Shown here piece by piece: positions 1-11,008 of a stretch of DNA of 64,000 nucleotides. Numbering within the stretch: the first letter of the stretch is position 1; each line of letters opens with the position of its first letter. The translations under genes were made by a program, and so were the position numbers. The notes beneath the pieces were generated by a model, which was not told the DNA's origin, did no database searches, and worked only from the letters and a program-made list of their open reading frames with translations. This DNA comes from Branchiostoma floridae (Eukaryota; Chordata; Leptocardii; Amphioxiformes; Branchiostomatidae). The stretch spans positions 344,272 to 408,271 of the forward strand of contig NW_023365706.1 of assembly GCF_000003815.2 (NCBI RefSeq), read 5' to 3'.

Positions 1-690
1 CATAATTCTTCCATGACAATTGTGGCAATCATGTGGTGTATAGGGGTTATACATATACCCTGTTACTGTATAAGTACATGAGAGAAATGTTTATATAGAG
101 GAAGATTCCTTTTCCATGCGCTTTACCAATTGTGCCTAAGAAAGGTATTTTTATTTATACGACAGGGGACACTAGTACTTGGAATTCCTCCATGTACAAT
201 AGTAGCTTAGATACTCTGTTTTTTTTACAAATGTACTATTTGTTTTAGGAATAAAGCCTTAAAGATTTAAAAAAATTTTTAAAAAAAAAAAACTCAAATG
301 CGCTTGGGTTGAGTTTAGGACATTTACATGAAACTAGGGGGATACAAGGGGTGTGATTGGCTGATTGTCGACTGCGGTCAGTGACCTGCTAGCAGCCATC
401 TGATTGGTCCTCGCTAGAAACCGCCAGATATCTACTGAATGTGAAATAGTGTACACGGGGGGGGGGGGGGGGGCTGGGCTTTATAATTTTCGAACGGCTT
501 ACTCTACGATCACCAAATTCGCAAGGGGTGATGTTCTCGTTGATTTTTATAATTTGTGAAAGTTTGATATCATTATAACGTAGTATGACGTAATTGTGAC
601 GTCATGGCTTGTTTTTGTTGGGGAATTCCATAATACCTACAATTTCAATTGTACAATTTCTTACCACGTGTACTGAATAATTCACAAATA
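1..690. other. Non-coding stretch, no gene recognised
   Basis: No supportable coding region in either strand. An AATAAA at about 250-255 followed by A-rich sequence near 270-292 could be the 3' end of a gene or retrocopy lying upstream, but nothing else supports that. A G17-type homopolymer lies at about 458-473. A palindromic CRE-like TGACGTCA sits at 597-604 and a CACGTG E-box near 665, just before the LINE; they could belong to the LINE 5' UTR promoter. Confidence 0.4.
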
Positions 691-750
691 TAGACATAAA
701 GGTCAGAGGTCAGCCGTGAGAGTGAGCGGCGGTTTTAATTCTCCGCAGAT

Positions 751-883
751 NNNNNNNNNNNNNNNNNNNNNNNNNNNNNNNNNNNNNNNNNNNNNNNNNN
801 NNNNNNNNNNNNNNNNNNNNNNNNNNNNNNNNNNNNNNNNNNNNNNNNNNNNNNNNNNNNNNNNNNNNNNNNNNNNNNNNNNN
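751..883. other. Assembly gap (N run)
   Basis: 133 consecutive N in the presumed 5' UTR of the LINE. Translated X residues in this region are not protein. Confidence 0.99.
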
Positions 884-941
884 TATTTCGTGAGTTGACG
901 CCAATTTGTGTATCTGGAGATATTTGGAGGTCAGCAGAATA

Positions 942-1718
942 ATGTCTGACAAAGGTACCGGAACCAGAACCCGGGATAGCGCCAGGCGAGATGCGGAGAT
1001 TGAAGCCGCTAGCGTCAGGAAGGAGGGAGACGCCGCCATTATGAACGAGCTGAAAGCCCTGAATAGGAAGCTCGACGGTATGCAGGCGTCGTTCGAGAAG
1101 AAGCTGAACAGTAAGGTTGACAGCCTACAAACGTCTGTTGAAAAGCTGGTTTCTGCGACTAAGGATGAGCTGAAAGCCGAGCTGGAAAGGAAAACGAAAG
1201 AAATTGGAGACAACATCGACCTGGAGATGGGTCACATGAGGGCACGTATCGACGCCATGGAGACCAAGATGGCAGGAATAAGCAACAACCGAGCCGAGTT
1301 TGATCCTGACGAGTCGGTGATTGTGTCGGGCTTACCGTTTGAGGAAGGGGAAGATGTCAAGGAGAAGATTGAGGAGCTGTTCCACAACGGACTTCAGTCC
1401 GATGTGCCTGTTGTTGCTGCCGAGAGAATGAAGTCGAGAGGCCGTGGTCCCGGCGTGGTGAAAGTCAGGCTCCGCTCCGTCCAGGAAAAGGTGGCCATAC
1501 TGAGGGCGAAACCGAAGCTGAAAAGTGACCCCTCTTATGAGAAAGTGTTTCTCCGATCAGCGAAAAGCCACACGGATAGGCTGATAGAGCTCAACTTTAG
1601 GACTCTCCTGCGGGAAATTCCGGGCGGAAAGGATTACTTCATCACTGGCAGCGGACGTGTCCAGAAGCGGGGCGCTCGTGACTTACCTGCCGACAACAAC
1701 CTGCCGACACAACCGTGA
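942..1718 (+). CDS. LINE ORF1 protein (coiled coil plus RRM-like)
   Basis: A 258-residue nucleic-acid-binding ORF1-type protein. I chose the ATG at 942 over the upstream one at 906 because the sequence from 942 is charged and helix-rich, whereas the 12 residues before it are not. Residues 20-105 are Lys/Glu/Leu-rich with heptad spacing (trimerising coiled coil). Residues about 122-205 resemble an RRM, beginning ESVIVSGLPFEEGED and containing VVKVRL. The tail is basic. In LINEs this protein coats the RNA and acts as a chaperone. It ends 18 bp before ORF2 begins. The clade is unknown; the reading frame itself is intact. Confidence 0.75.
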   Translation: MSDKGTGTRTRDSARRDAEIEAASVRKEGDAAIMNELKALNRKLDGMQASFEKKLNSKVDSLQTSVEKLVSATKDELKAELERKTKEIGDNIDLEMGHMRARIDAMETKMAGISNNRAEFDPDESVIVSGLPFEEGEDVKEKIEELFHNGLQSDVPVVAAERMKSRGRGPGVVKVRLRSVQEKVAILRAKPKLKSDPSYEKVFLRSAKSHTDRLIELNFRTLLREIPGGKDYFITGSGRVQKRGARDLPADNNLPTQP

Positions 1719-2657
1719 GAAGCGGACGCCGAACCTGTGTGGGAGAAGATCAACCTTGTGCATTGGAATGTTAATGGCTGGACAAGTCTGAACTGTAAGT
1801 TAAGAGAAATAACACTCCAGCACTTATCACCAGATATCATTTCTATAAATGAAACACACTTGAAAACTGATGAGGTAATCGAGTTAGATGATTACACTTG
1901 GTACGGACATAACAGAAAGACTCATCGTGATGCCCCCAAAGGCTCAGGTGGTGTTGGCATTTTCGTTAAAAACAATCTACGTCTTCAGTACAAGATTACA
2001 ATTATTGATAGAGATGTCGATGGAATGCTAGGACTGCACTTTGAGCATACGAAGTCTGAGTATACTTTTGTTGTATTTTCATGTTACTTGTCTCCCGAGC
2101 AGTCGCCATGGGGACGGAATGCCACCAAATATTTTTCTCACCTGTTGTGCCAGATGTATGCTTTGGAATCCGTTGATGCTATTTATGTTTGTGGAGACTT
2201 CAACAGTCGCACAGGTGATCGTGATGATTGCATAACGGAGGTTGATGGCATTCCACCCAGAGCGACAATTGACACAACATTTAACAATCATGGGGCTAGT
2301 TTAATTGAATTTTTGAAAGACTCCAAAATGTGCATGCTAAACGGCAGAGTTTGCCAGCACAATGACAACTTCACATCTGTCTCCACGAGAGGAAAAGCAG
2401 TTGTTGACTATATCCTTACACCCCATGATTGCCTTGATACATGCCATGACTTTAATGTGATTACAGCGAGTGATATTGTGGAAGAATGTGGCTATTCATG
2501 TATAAGCCTGATAGGCGATCGGTGTAGAGTACCAGATCACTCTGTGTTATCTTTAACCTTTTATGTAAATAGCCAGTATGTGGAAAATGTACCTTCACAA
2601 TCAGTAAAGTCGCGTCGTAAACGTAGAATCGTGACGGAAAACTTTCTGAGTTCTGAC

Positions 2658-2883
2658 NNNNNNNNNNNNNNNNNNNNNNNNNNNNNNNNNNNNNNNNNNN
2701 NNNNNNNNNNNNNNNNNNNNNNNNNNNNNNNNNNNNNNNNNNNNNNNNNNNNNNNNNNNNNNNNNNNNNNNNNNNNNNNNNNNNNNNNNNNNNNNNNNNN
2801 NNNNNNNNNNNNNNNNNNNNNNNNNNNNNNNNNNNNNNNNNNNNNNNNNNNNNNNNNNNNNNNNNNNNNNNNNNNNNNNNNNN
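2658..2883. other. Assembly gap (N run)
   Basis: 226 N between the endonuclease and RT regions of LINE ORF2. The true gap size is unknown. Confidence 0.99.
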
Positions 2884-3602
2884 ATGCAGAGCGTGAATAT
2901 GTTAGATGCAAGGGAAGCAAAAGATGTAAGGCCGTTCTTAGGGATGTTTTTAAGTGCAAGCAATATGCTTTTGATAAGAACCTCCGTTTTTATAAACGAA
3001 AGTATCAACGAGGACAGGCTTTGGAGCTTGAGGGTCTAAAAACTAATAATCCTCAAAGATTCTGGAATGAAGTAAATAAGCTGGGTCCAAAGAGAAGCAC
3101 GAAAATCCCTATGAAAGTCTCAGATGAAACTGGAAATCTGATGGAAGAGGTAGATAAAGTTTTGGAAAAATGGGAAAAGGATTTCAGTAATTTATTTGCT
3201 GGCAATGATGGGGAGGGTAAGTTCGATGATGAATTTCTGCAAGAGATTTGTGATCTTAAACTTCGACTAGAAAGTGAGATGAATGAGGTCTCTTATAACC
3301 CTAATGAGTTCCTGAATGCACCAATCACTCTTGATGAGATTAAAGCAGCTGTGGAGAATGCTAAGACAGGAAAAGCATTGGGAGCAGATGAAATCTCGAA
3401 TGAGATGCTAAAAGCGCCAGATATGCTGAATACTTTATATATGCTTGTACAAACCTGTTTTGAAAGTGGCCTCATTCCTTCTGTGTGGTACAAGTCCATT
3501 ATTAAACCGATTCCGAAGTCAACAAAGAAAGATCCTACAGTCCCTTTGAATTACCGGGGAATAAGTCTAATGAGCACTGTGTACAAACTTTATTCTTGTG
3601 TA

Positions 3603-3780
3603 CAGTCAAACCTGTATTAGGGGCCACCTCTACAGAGGGACCACCTGTCCATAGTGGCCACTTTTTGTCGGCCCCTTGGGTAGTTTATCTACAAGTTACC
3701 ACCTCTATACAGAGACCACCTGTCTATAGTGGCCAAATTTGTCCGGTCCCTTGAGTGGCCGCTATAGACAGGTTTGACTG
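3603..3780. mobile_element. MITE (Tc1/mariner-like, TA target) inside LINE ORF2
   Basis: A 178-bp non-autonomous element with perfect outer terminal inverted repeats (CAGTCAAACCTGT at the left, its reverse complement at the right), flanked by TA on both sides (3601-3602 and 3781-3782). Its interior contains repeated, inverted GGCCACC/CTATAG blocks, so it can fold almost end to end. Excising it with one TA restores continuity of the RT reading frame, which shows it is an insertion and gives its exact boundaries. It carries no coding capacity. Confidence 0.9.
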
Positions 3781-5415
3781 TACTAAACAATAGGCTAACA
3801 CGGTACTTAGAATGTTCAAACCTCCTAGAAGACGAACAAAATGGTTTCCGTAGGGCCAGAGCGTGTATAGACCACATCTACACAGTCTGTACGGTGATCA
3901 GGGCCCGGATGGAGCAGGGGAAGTCAACCTTCTCCTGCTTCATTGACTTCCAAAAGGCTTTCGACTGGGTAAACAGAGACCTCTTAGCCTATAGACTAAT
4001 ACTGAACGGTGTTGATGGGAAATTTTATAAAGCTATAATGACTCTTTATAAGTCCCCTGTAGCTTGTGTACAAGTGAATGAGTATCAGACTCAGTGGTTT
4101 CCCACCCCCTTGGAGGTAAACAAGGGATGTTCTGTCACCAACCCTATTTGCTATGTATGTGAATGATCTTGCTCAAAAAGTCAAAGAATCGGGGCTGGGT
4201 GTCAGACTTGATGATATGACTTTAAGCTTGTTGTTGTATGCAGATGACATCATCATTGTAGCAGAGAATGAAAATGAATTGCAAGAGATGTTAAACATTG
4301 TTGCTGAATGGTGCTCTAAGTGGAGACTGATGATAAACCAAGGAAAAACACAAATCATGCACTTTAGGAAAAAGGGAGCAAGAAGGACTTCTTACGAATT
4401 CCGTTTTGGAGAGACGAAGCTTGATCTTGTGACTTCATACAAGTATTTAGGTCTCCACTTAGACGAGCACATGTCCTTTAACTCAGCCTCGAGTGTTCTT
4501 GCCGACTCTGCTGGAAGAGCCCTAGGCGGTATTCTGGGTAAAGTTAAGGCTCTGAAAGAACTTGGTTACCACGCCTATACACAACTCTACGAGTCGTGTG
4601 TTTGCCCTATTCTTGACTATGCCGCAGGTGTCTGGGGATTTAAGAAATACGATAAGTGTTCTGTGGTCCAGAATAGGGCAATACGGTGTTTCTTAGGTGT
4701 ACACAAATTTGCACCCGTCCTTGCCATAACAGGAGACATGGGTTGGATGCCATGTGAAATAAGAGGGAAAGGAGCAGTAATCTCCTTGTGGAATAGACTT
4801 ATCAATATGTCTAATGACAGACTTACCAAAAAAGTCTTTATGTGGGATTTGCAAAACCATGGCCCCTGGAGCAGGGATGTACAGAGAATACTACGTAGTG
4901 TTGAGCAAGAACATATTTTCCTAAACAACCTAAGGGCTAACATAAAGCAAATAAAAGAGAAATTGTTTGATATGTACCAAGAAGATTGGGCTTCTGACAT
5001 ATGGTTAAAGCCCAAACTGAGAACCTATAGATTATTTAAGGATGCCTACTGTACAGAACATTATGTTAAAATGAACCTGTGTAAAAGCCAAAGATCCCTC
5101 TGTGCGCAGTTCCGAGCAGGGATATTACCATTGTACATTGAGACCGGACGGTATCAAGCAATACCTGAGGATAATAGAATCTGCACAATGTGTAGCCTGG
5201 GCGAGGTAGAAAATGAGGCACACTTTCTTTTTTACTGCCCGTTTTATGACGACTTGCGAGAAAGCATCTTCTGCAAAATGTTCGACAAATGTCCAGAAGT
5301 CATCTGGGAACGGGACGAATTCAGAATTAAGTGGTTGTTTGAAGAGGGGGTCTCCGAAATTTCGAACTTCTTGCACAAAGCTTGGAACAAAAGAAGAAGG
5401 CGATCATACACTTGA

Positions 5416-6271
5416 ACTCACAACCTGTCCACTTATGTACAACTATTACTGTACTACATGTATTATGTTTTCCTTATTTTCTGTATAAACTCTGCTCTGT
5501 TTAGCTCTGCGAAACCCTTGTTTGATGGTTTTGATTAATGTGATTATGATTTGATATCTGGTTTGTTACCCGATTTGTATAATGGCTTCCGATTATGTTT
5601 CTGTCTACTATTATGTTTGTCCTTATCTTCTGTATAAACTCTGCTCTGTTTAGCTCTACGAAACCCTTGTTTGATGGTTTAATTTTGGTGATTATGATTT
5701 GATATCTGGTCTGTTACCCGATACCGATTATGTTCCTGACGTTCTTTTATGTTATAATATCCTCTGTTCAATTATGATTTGTATTGTATGTGTCTTATAA
5801 GCCCACGTGGGCTGGGCGTTCTAACGCATGACACGTTAATAAAATTCATTCATTCATTCATTCATTCATTCATTCATTCATTCATTCATTCATTCATTCA
5901 TTCATTCATTCATTCATTCATATAGACAATTCCTCAAATCCTTCAACTCAAAAAGGTAACAAGCCCCCCTTTGGACACACTTCAGTGAGGTAATACCTCA
6001 AATTAGGTAAATTAGGCATTGATTTGTATGTTTTGCATGGGTGATTTCTGAAATAACACATTACTTATAAAACAGCTGCAAAACAGGCATCATCTCGAAC
6101 ATACGGGCTATCGACGAGTCAAAGTACGTACGAATGCAGCAAAAGGATCGTGAGATACAGCTGCAAGCAGCATAACAACCCAAACTATGGTACTCCGCCA
6201 GGGGGTGATTCTCCTTCCCTGAGTAATGACGTCATGTTTCCCACTTTCCATGTTTGTGTTCTTGTGAGTAG
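5416..6271 (+). repeat. LINE 3' UTR, (ATTC)n tail and unannotated spacer
   Basis: After the ORF2 stop there is a direct duplication of about 145 bp, both copies containing TCTGTATAAACTCTGCTCTG. Then come AATAAA at about 5839 and about 19 ATTC units to 5920. The following 5920-6271 stretch has no recognised exon. A short open frame over 6080-6250 has no similarity I recognise. A TGACGTCA sits near 6227. The pyrimidine-rich stretch before 6272 serves as the acceptor region of the next exon. Confidence 0.6.
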
Positions 6272-6467
6272 CTGGTACCGGAAGACGTCAGCACCACGCT
6301 GCCCAGTGACGCAGTGCCCACCGCTGTCACCCCAATAACTAGGATAACGTCACCTACCAAGCTTCAGCCCACCACCCGAAACACCAAAAGTCCAGCAGCT
6401 GAGAATATAACAACAACCCAACCCGGTACCCCCCATCCTGCCACAGAGCCCACGGGTTCCGTAATTG
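6272..6467 (+). CDS. G1 stalk exon (Thr/Pro-rich)
   Basis: A 196-nt exon, phase 0 to 1, encoding about 65 residues rich in Thr, Pro and Ser (for example [15 protein letters not shown]), a likely O-glycosylated spacer between coiled coil and SRCR domains. The acceptor used by the paralogs (after TTGTGAG) would put a TAG codon first here. Moving three bases to the AG formed by that same TAG (exon start 6272) keeps phase and removes the stop. Donor G|GTGAGG at 6468. Confidence 0.6.
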
Positions 6468-6645
6468 GTGAGGAATCTACAGTCTCTAAGGATTAGCACA
6501 TCTAGTGACATGTATTGCTTTCTTTTCTTTGTAAGAGATTTGTAATGAATCTTTTAATTGCTCAATGTACATCTCTCGTGACGACATTCTATATACTTGC
6601 CCATCTGTCAGTACATCCAGCTATCTGTCGATCTCTTCTTTCTCA

Positions 6646-6677
<32 letters not shown>

Positions 6678-9218
6678 GTCTTTTTGTCTCTCTCTCTTTC
6701 TCTCTCTCTGTGTCTTTTTGTCTCTCTCTCTCGATGATGATGATGATGATTCTTAAGTGTCATTTCTAGGAATGCAACTTCAAGTCCGTCTTGTTGGTGG
6801 GTCTACTCTACTTGAAGGCCGGGTGGAGGTCCGGAACGGTACCGGCCAATGGGGCTCCGTCTGTGATGACAACTTTGACCTGCAGGACGCTCATGTTGTC
6901 TGCAGACAGCTCGGCTTCGGGGCGGCCCTGGAGGTGAAACTGGCGGGTCATTTTGGGGAAGGTTCGGGGAACGTCTGGCTGGACGAGGTGTCCTGCAGGG
7001 GCAACGAGACGGACCTTGGAGACTGTCCTGCTGACTCCTGGGGACGGAGTGACTGTTCACACAAGGAGGACGCTGGAGTCGTCTGTGCAGGTATGGGTGG
7101 CTAAGATATTGGGGATGATGGGAACTCTTGGGTGATACCTGCAAAGCATTTTTGTCAAATTAAGGACTTTTGCTGTAAGAAAAGCTATGCACATTGCCCC
7201 AAACGGAAACTACAACATGTTTTGATGTGCCCAAAGGAGACGCAGCTCTCCGGCTGGTTGGCGGTCCGGTTCCCTGGAAAGGACGGCTGCAAATCCGGCC
7301 GTGGGGAGCGTTAGAGTGGGGTGCCGTGTGCAACACCAGCTGGACCGAGGCTGAGGCCGGGTTCGTGTGCAGACAGATGGGTTATACCGGCGGGGTGACG
7401 TCATCTGGGCAGGCAGACATCGGAGAAGGGTCGGAGAACATCTGGCTGGGTGACGTCACCTGCAGCGGAGACGAGACCAACATCCTGTCCTGTGGCTTCA
7501 GCTGGGAACCTTCTTACTGTGATCATAGCCAGGATGTACAGATCATCTGTACAGGTTAGAGACACATACATACATTAGTTCGCGTCATTAAATAGGTCAG
7601 CCATATAAAAATTATATGATCTAGAAAATAAGGCTAGACATGTTTAGGTTATGTCGAGCAGGTGAATAGAAAATTCGGTGTCAATATTTATTCACAACAG
7701 GTGAAGGGGAAAGTTGATGATTTATCGGTAGTTGTGTTGGCACATATACAGGTGGTGTGTCAGTCCGCTTTACTGGCAGCCAAAGTCCGTTACAAGGCCG
7801 AGTGGAGGTTCGGACTCGCCATGGCGACTGGGGGACGGTCTGTGATGACGGGTTTGACGACAGGGACGCCCAGGTGGTCTGTAGACAGCTCGGGTATCGG
7901 GGTGGAGTCGCCACGGCAGGAGGAGACTTCGGAGAAGGGACAGGAAACATCTGGCTCAGAAACCTGAACTGCTTCGGCAACGAGTCATCTCTAGAGGGCT
8001 GTCCGATCCAGAATAGCAACAGCCGGGACTGTGTCCACGGGCAAGATGTCGGGGTGGTCTGCAGAGGTTTGTGTTGGTTTTGTGTGACATGACAATACTC
8101 TTCGCTTTTTATACTAAAAGAAACAACTATGACTTACTTTAAATCTGTCTTTTTCCCAAACAAGAAAAATACCAGAAGTATAGTATTGCACTTAGATACC
8201 CAAGCCAACGATAGGTTCTGATGATTGTATGGAGTATTGGAGCTCGATATTGTGTTACCAGGCTAGTCCTGGGGGTAATTTTCTAGTTTAAATCAGGGAT
8301 AACACCCGATGTTTTGAAAACTTTCATTATAGATAATTTCAAAATGTTATTGACGAACAAAGATGTGATAATCACGTTTTGAAATCTGCTTCAGGTGACG
8401 CGTCTGTCCGGCTTACCGGAGGTCAGGATTCATTAGAAGGCCGAGTGGAGGTCCAGCCCGAAAATGGAGACTGGGGAACGGTCTGTGATGACGGGTTTGA
8501 CGACAGAGACGCCCAGGTGGTCTGTAGACAGCTCGGGTACTACACTGGGTCCGCCAGGGTGGGAGGAGTTTTTCCTGAAGGGACAGGAAACATCTGGCTG
8601 GACAATCTCAACTGCGCGGGGAACGAGTCTTCTGTAGCGGACTGTGAGATCAACAGGTGGGGAGACCACGACTGTACCCACAAGGAAGACGCAGGAGTCG
8701 TCTGTGTACCAGGTATGATACTTGTATCTGTTGTTTTCTAACCTGTTATTCAAATTTGTTGATACAGGAATTGAAAACAAGATTCTTTTTTCTCCTTGTC
8801 CAGAGGAAGACTGTGCTGGGTAGCGATGTAACAGGTATGATACGCGTATCTGTTGTCCCTAAGCTTTTATTCGATATTGTTGATATTGGAATTGAAACAA
8901 GATTATCTTCTTATTATTGCCGTTTTCCAGAGGAAGACTGTGCCGAGTACTATTCATCAGGAGTGAGAACAAGTGGAGTGTACAGAATCGGCCTCCTCCC
9001 CGCTGATGTGGAGGCGTACTGTGACATGGAAACCGTAGGTACGGATTACCAAACACACTGGTCTGTTATGTTTTAGCAAAACATGACGGCCTGTAGTTAC
9101 GTTATGCTGTGTTTGTTAGGAGGCAAGTTCGCGTTTTATGTATGTATGTGTGTGTAAGATGGATTAAATAATATGTGTTTATCTTTGTGTATGTCTAACG
9201 TTATGTGTGCATGTGTAT

Positions 9219-9269
<51 letters not shown>

Positions 9270-10294
9270 CGCGCGCACGCGTGCGTGTGTGTGTTTATGT
9301 GTGTGAGAAAAATTACCGTCTCTGTTGAATATGATCCTAAAGTTTAAAATTGATTTTTTTAAGGCAGCATTTTTTGTTCATATTATATATCTTACACACA
9401 GGCGGCGGTTGGACCGTTATCCAGCGGCGGCAGGACGGGTCGGTTCCCTTCAACCGGACCTGGGAGGAGTACAAACTGGGCTTTGGGAACAAGAACGGGG
9501 AGTACTGGCTGGGGAACGAGAACATCCACCTCCTGACCAATCAGAAGAATTATCGCCTCAGGATTGACCTTTTAGACTGGCAAGGGGAGTCACGCTACGC
9601 AGAGTACAGCACCTTCAGGTGAGTAAAATATCTTAAAGTGAGTCAAACACCTTCAGATGAGCAAAACACCTTTAGGTAAGTAAAACACCTTCAGGTAAGT
9701 AAAACACCTTCAGGTGAGTAAAACACCTTCAGGTGAGTAAAACATCTTAAGGTGAGTAAAGCACTTTTAGCTAAGTGAAACAGTTCATTAAAAACCTTAG
9801 GATGAGTAAACACTTTCAAGTGAATAAAACACCTTTAGGTAAGTAAACACTTCAGATGAGCAAATCATTTTCAGGTGAGTAAAACACAGTTGATTAAAAA
9901 AAGCTTTAAGTGAGTAAAACACTTTCAGGTGATTAAAATACTAATGGGTGAGTTAAACAGCATCGTGTGAGTAAAACGGCTTCAGGTGAGTAGAACAAAT
10001 TCAGGTGAGTAAAACACATTATGGTGAGGAACAGACTTTAGATGAGAAAAAAAATTAGTGAGAAAAAACCTTAAGATGAGTAAAACGCCTTTAGACACGC
10101 AAATACTGGACCACACACACTCTCACACATGCGTGCAAACACACGTTGTGTTTATGAGTGTATAAGCTTAAGTGTGTTAATATATATATATATATGAATG
10201 TGTAAGTGTTCGTTTATTTATGTTTTAGGACACATTTGTAAACATAAATAAAGGAACACTTACACATAAACATAAATAAACGAACACTTACACT

Positions 10295-10330
<36 letters not shown>

Positions 10331-11008
10331 TACAGACGCATAACAAACACACACACAATATATACATTTATATTTATATATATATGAATGTGTAAGTGTT
10401 CGTTTATTTATGTTTACAAATGTGTGTGTGATAGCATACGTGTGTCTGTATGGAACGCTTTCTATGTATGTATGTATGTATGTATGTACGTATGTATGTA
10501 TGAACATGTATGTATGTATGTATTAACATGCTTGAGTGTGTATGAAGGTGCAGCCTCAATCAATAACAGCGTGATTACTATACGTTGAATCAAATTATAT
10601 TTGTAGTTTTTTATTACATAAATTGATGATCATGAAAATCTTTATCGTTCATTAAGTCTAGCTGGTTTGATATTTCCACCCAGGGTGTCCGGTGAGTCGG
10701 ACGGGTACCGGCTGCATATTTCCGGGTATTCAGGCACCGCGGGAGACTCCATGACTGGTGGCCACTCCCTCAACGGGCGGAGGTTCTCCACTGTGGACAG
10801 GGACAATGATGACTGGAGCAGCGGCCATTGTTCTCAGCAGTACGGACAGGCCGGCTGGTGGTTTTGGGACTGCAGCCACTCCTTCCTCAACGGCCGTTAC
10901 CTGGGCAACTGTGGGAACTCCTGTCCATCTTATCAAGGTGTGGTGTGGTACCGGTGGAGAGGCTGGACTTACTCCCTGAAGTCTGTGTCTATGAAGATCA
11001 GGCCATAA
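6272..11008 (+). CDS. SRCR-FReD gene 1 (G1): stalk, 4 SRCR, fibrinogen domain; 5' exon missing
   Basis: Multi-exon gene, predicted secreted or extracellular recognition protein. Exons from GT/AG junctions: 6272-6467 (stalk), 6770-7090, 7237-7554, 7752-8066, 8395-8712 (SRCR1-4), 8931-9038, 9402-9618, 10684-11008 (FReD, stop TAA). All SRCR exons are phase 1-1 and multiples of three, and the reading frame is continuous through all eight exons. In the paralogs a signal-peptide/coiled-coil exon lies 0.4-1.9 kb upstream of the stalk. Here that position is occupied by a LINE, so the exon is either further upstream outside the window or lost. AATAAA signals at 11074 and 11085. Exact transcript structure is unproven. 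Confidence 0.8.
6640..6748 (+). repeat. (CT)n/(GATGAT)n microsatellite before SRCR1 acceptor
   Basis: About 90 bp of CT-rich simple repeat followed by seven GAT-type units, ending 21 bp before the SRCR1 acceptor. It supplies an unusually long polypyrimidine tract to this intron end. Confidence 0.85.
6770..8712 (+). CDS. G1 SRCR exons 1-4
   Basis: Four single-exon SRCR domains at 6770-7090, 7237-7554, 7752-8066 and 8395-8712. Each has six Cys in group-A spacing, the CDD...VVCRQLG core and a C-terminal D/E-D-A-G-VVC or equivalent. The acidic CDDGFDD cluster fits the family's divalent-cation site. SRCR2 is a distinct subtype with CNTSWTEAE and [13 protein letters not shown] domains bind microbial polyanions or protein partners in proteins such as CD163 and DMBT1; the ligand here is unknown. 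Confidence 0.88.
8713..8930 (+). repeat. Tandem duplication of intron plus 5' end of FReD exon (pseudo-exon)
   Basis: The intron between SRCR4 and the first FReD exon is doubled. GGTATGATAC recurs at 8712 and 8833, and the acceptor plus AGGAAGACTGTGC recurs at 8801 and 8931. The first copy of the exon start runs into an in-frame stop within 30 bp (about 8830), so only the second copy (8931) can be used. Confidence 0.75.
8931..11008 (+). CDS. G1 fibrinogen-related domain, three exons
   Basis: FReD exons 8931-9038 (DCAEYY...SGVYRI...YCDM), 9402-9618 ([14 protein letters not shown]...[10 protein letters not shown]) and 10684-11008. The C-terminal subdomain has the DRDND calcium-type loop, [15 protein letters not shown] and NGRYLGNC, and ends KSVSMKIRP. 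Together about 215 residues, the normal family length. In ficolins, tachylectins and FIBCD1 this fold binds acetylated sugars through a pocket next to the Ca2+ site. Pocket-flanking residues ([19 protein letters not shown]) differ from the paralogs. Confidence 0.88.
9205..9310 (+). repeat. (GT)n/(CG)n microsatellite in FReD intron
   Basis: Alternating purine-pyrimidine tract of GT repeats with a GCGCGCGCGC core near 9266, potentially Z-DNA-forming, inside the G1 FReD N/M intron. Confidence 0.9.
9610..10085 (+). repeat. Splice-donor minisatellite in G1 FReD intron
   Basis: A degenerate tandem array (unit about 19 bp, ACCTTCAGGTGAGTAAAAC) starting with the authentic exon end and donor at 9618/9619. 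Roughly 20 decayed units follow, many keeping a CAG|GTGAGT or CAG|GTAAGT match. The unit is exactly the last bases of the FReD middle exon plus its 5' splice site. Confidence 0.9.
10180..10520 (+). repeat. AT/TATG microsatellites and a short inverted repeat
   Basis: (TA)n tracts at about 10180-10195 and 10300-10327 and a (TATG)n tract at about 10463-10503. A GTAAGTGTTCGTTTATTTATG block recurs at about 10203 and 10393, with an inverted copy at about 10270. Open frames here are periodic artefacts. Confidence 0.85.

Larger units (their letters stand above)
1737..5415 (+). pseudogene. LINE ORF2: endonuclease / reverse transcriptase, broken
   Basis: Catalytic polyprotein of the LINE. The N-terminal AP-endonuclease domain shows WNVNGW, the catalytic Glu in INETHL, GDFN and the terminal PDHS. 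The RT domain shows NYRGISLM, then IDFQKAFD downstream of the insertion, and the catalytic YADDIIIV at about 4240. The C-terminus has a CTMCSLGEVENEAHFLFYCP zinc-binding motif. Three defects: an N gap (2658-2883), a 178-bp MITE (3603-3780) that stops translation at 3620, and a frameshift near 4130-4140 in the conserved GC...SPTLF region, consistent with loss of 2 nt. Reading resumes in the +1 frame from about 4150 to a stop at 5415. It cannot encode active enzyme. Confidence 0.85.
690..5920 (+). mobile_element. Non-LTR retrotransposon (two-ORF, APE-type LINE), decayed
   Basis: A long LINE unit: ORF1 with coiled coil and RRM-like fold, ORF2 with apurinic endonuclease and reverse transcriptase, an untranslated tail containing a two-copy repeat of about 145 bp (from about 5461 and 5609), then an (ATTC)n tail at about 5845-5920. 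The short microsatellite end and C-terminal CxxC...H...C motif suggest a CR1/L2/Jockey-like clade; the exact clade is not determined. The 5' boundary is uncertain and could lie up to about 100 bp either side of 690. The element is dead: it carries an internal MITE, a frameshift and two assembly gaps. It occupies the place where the N-terminal exon of the first SRCR-FReD gene would be expected. Confidence 0.8.

Noticed and set aside
906-941. Upstream start codon for LINE ORF1
   Set aside because: The 12 residues before 942 look unlike the charged coiled-coil start, and the gap at 751-883 prevents judging what precedes them.
9610-10085. Telomere-like or regulatory enhancer repeat
   Set aside because: The unit matches the exon end and splice donor exactly, which explains it without invoking another function.
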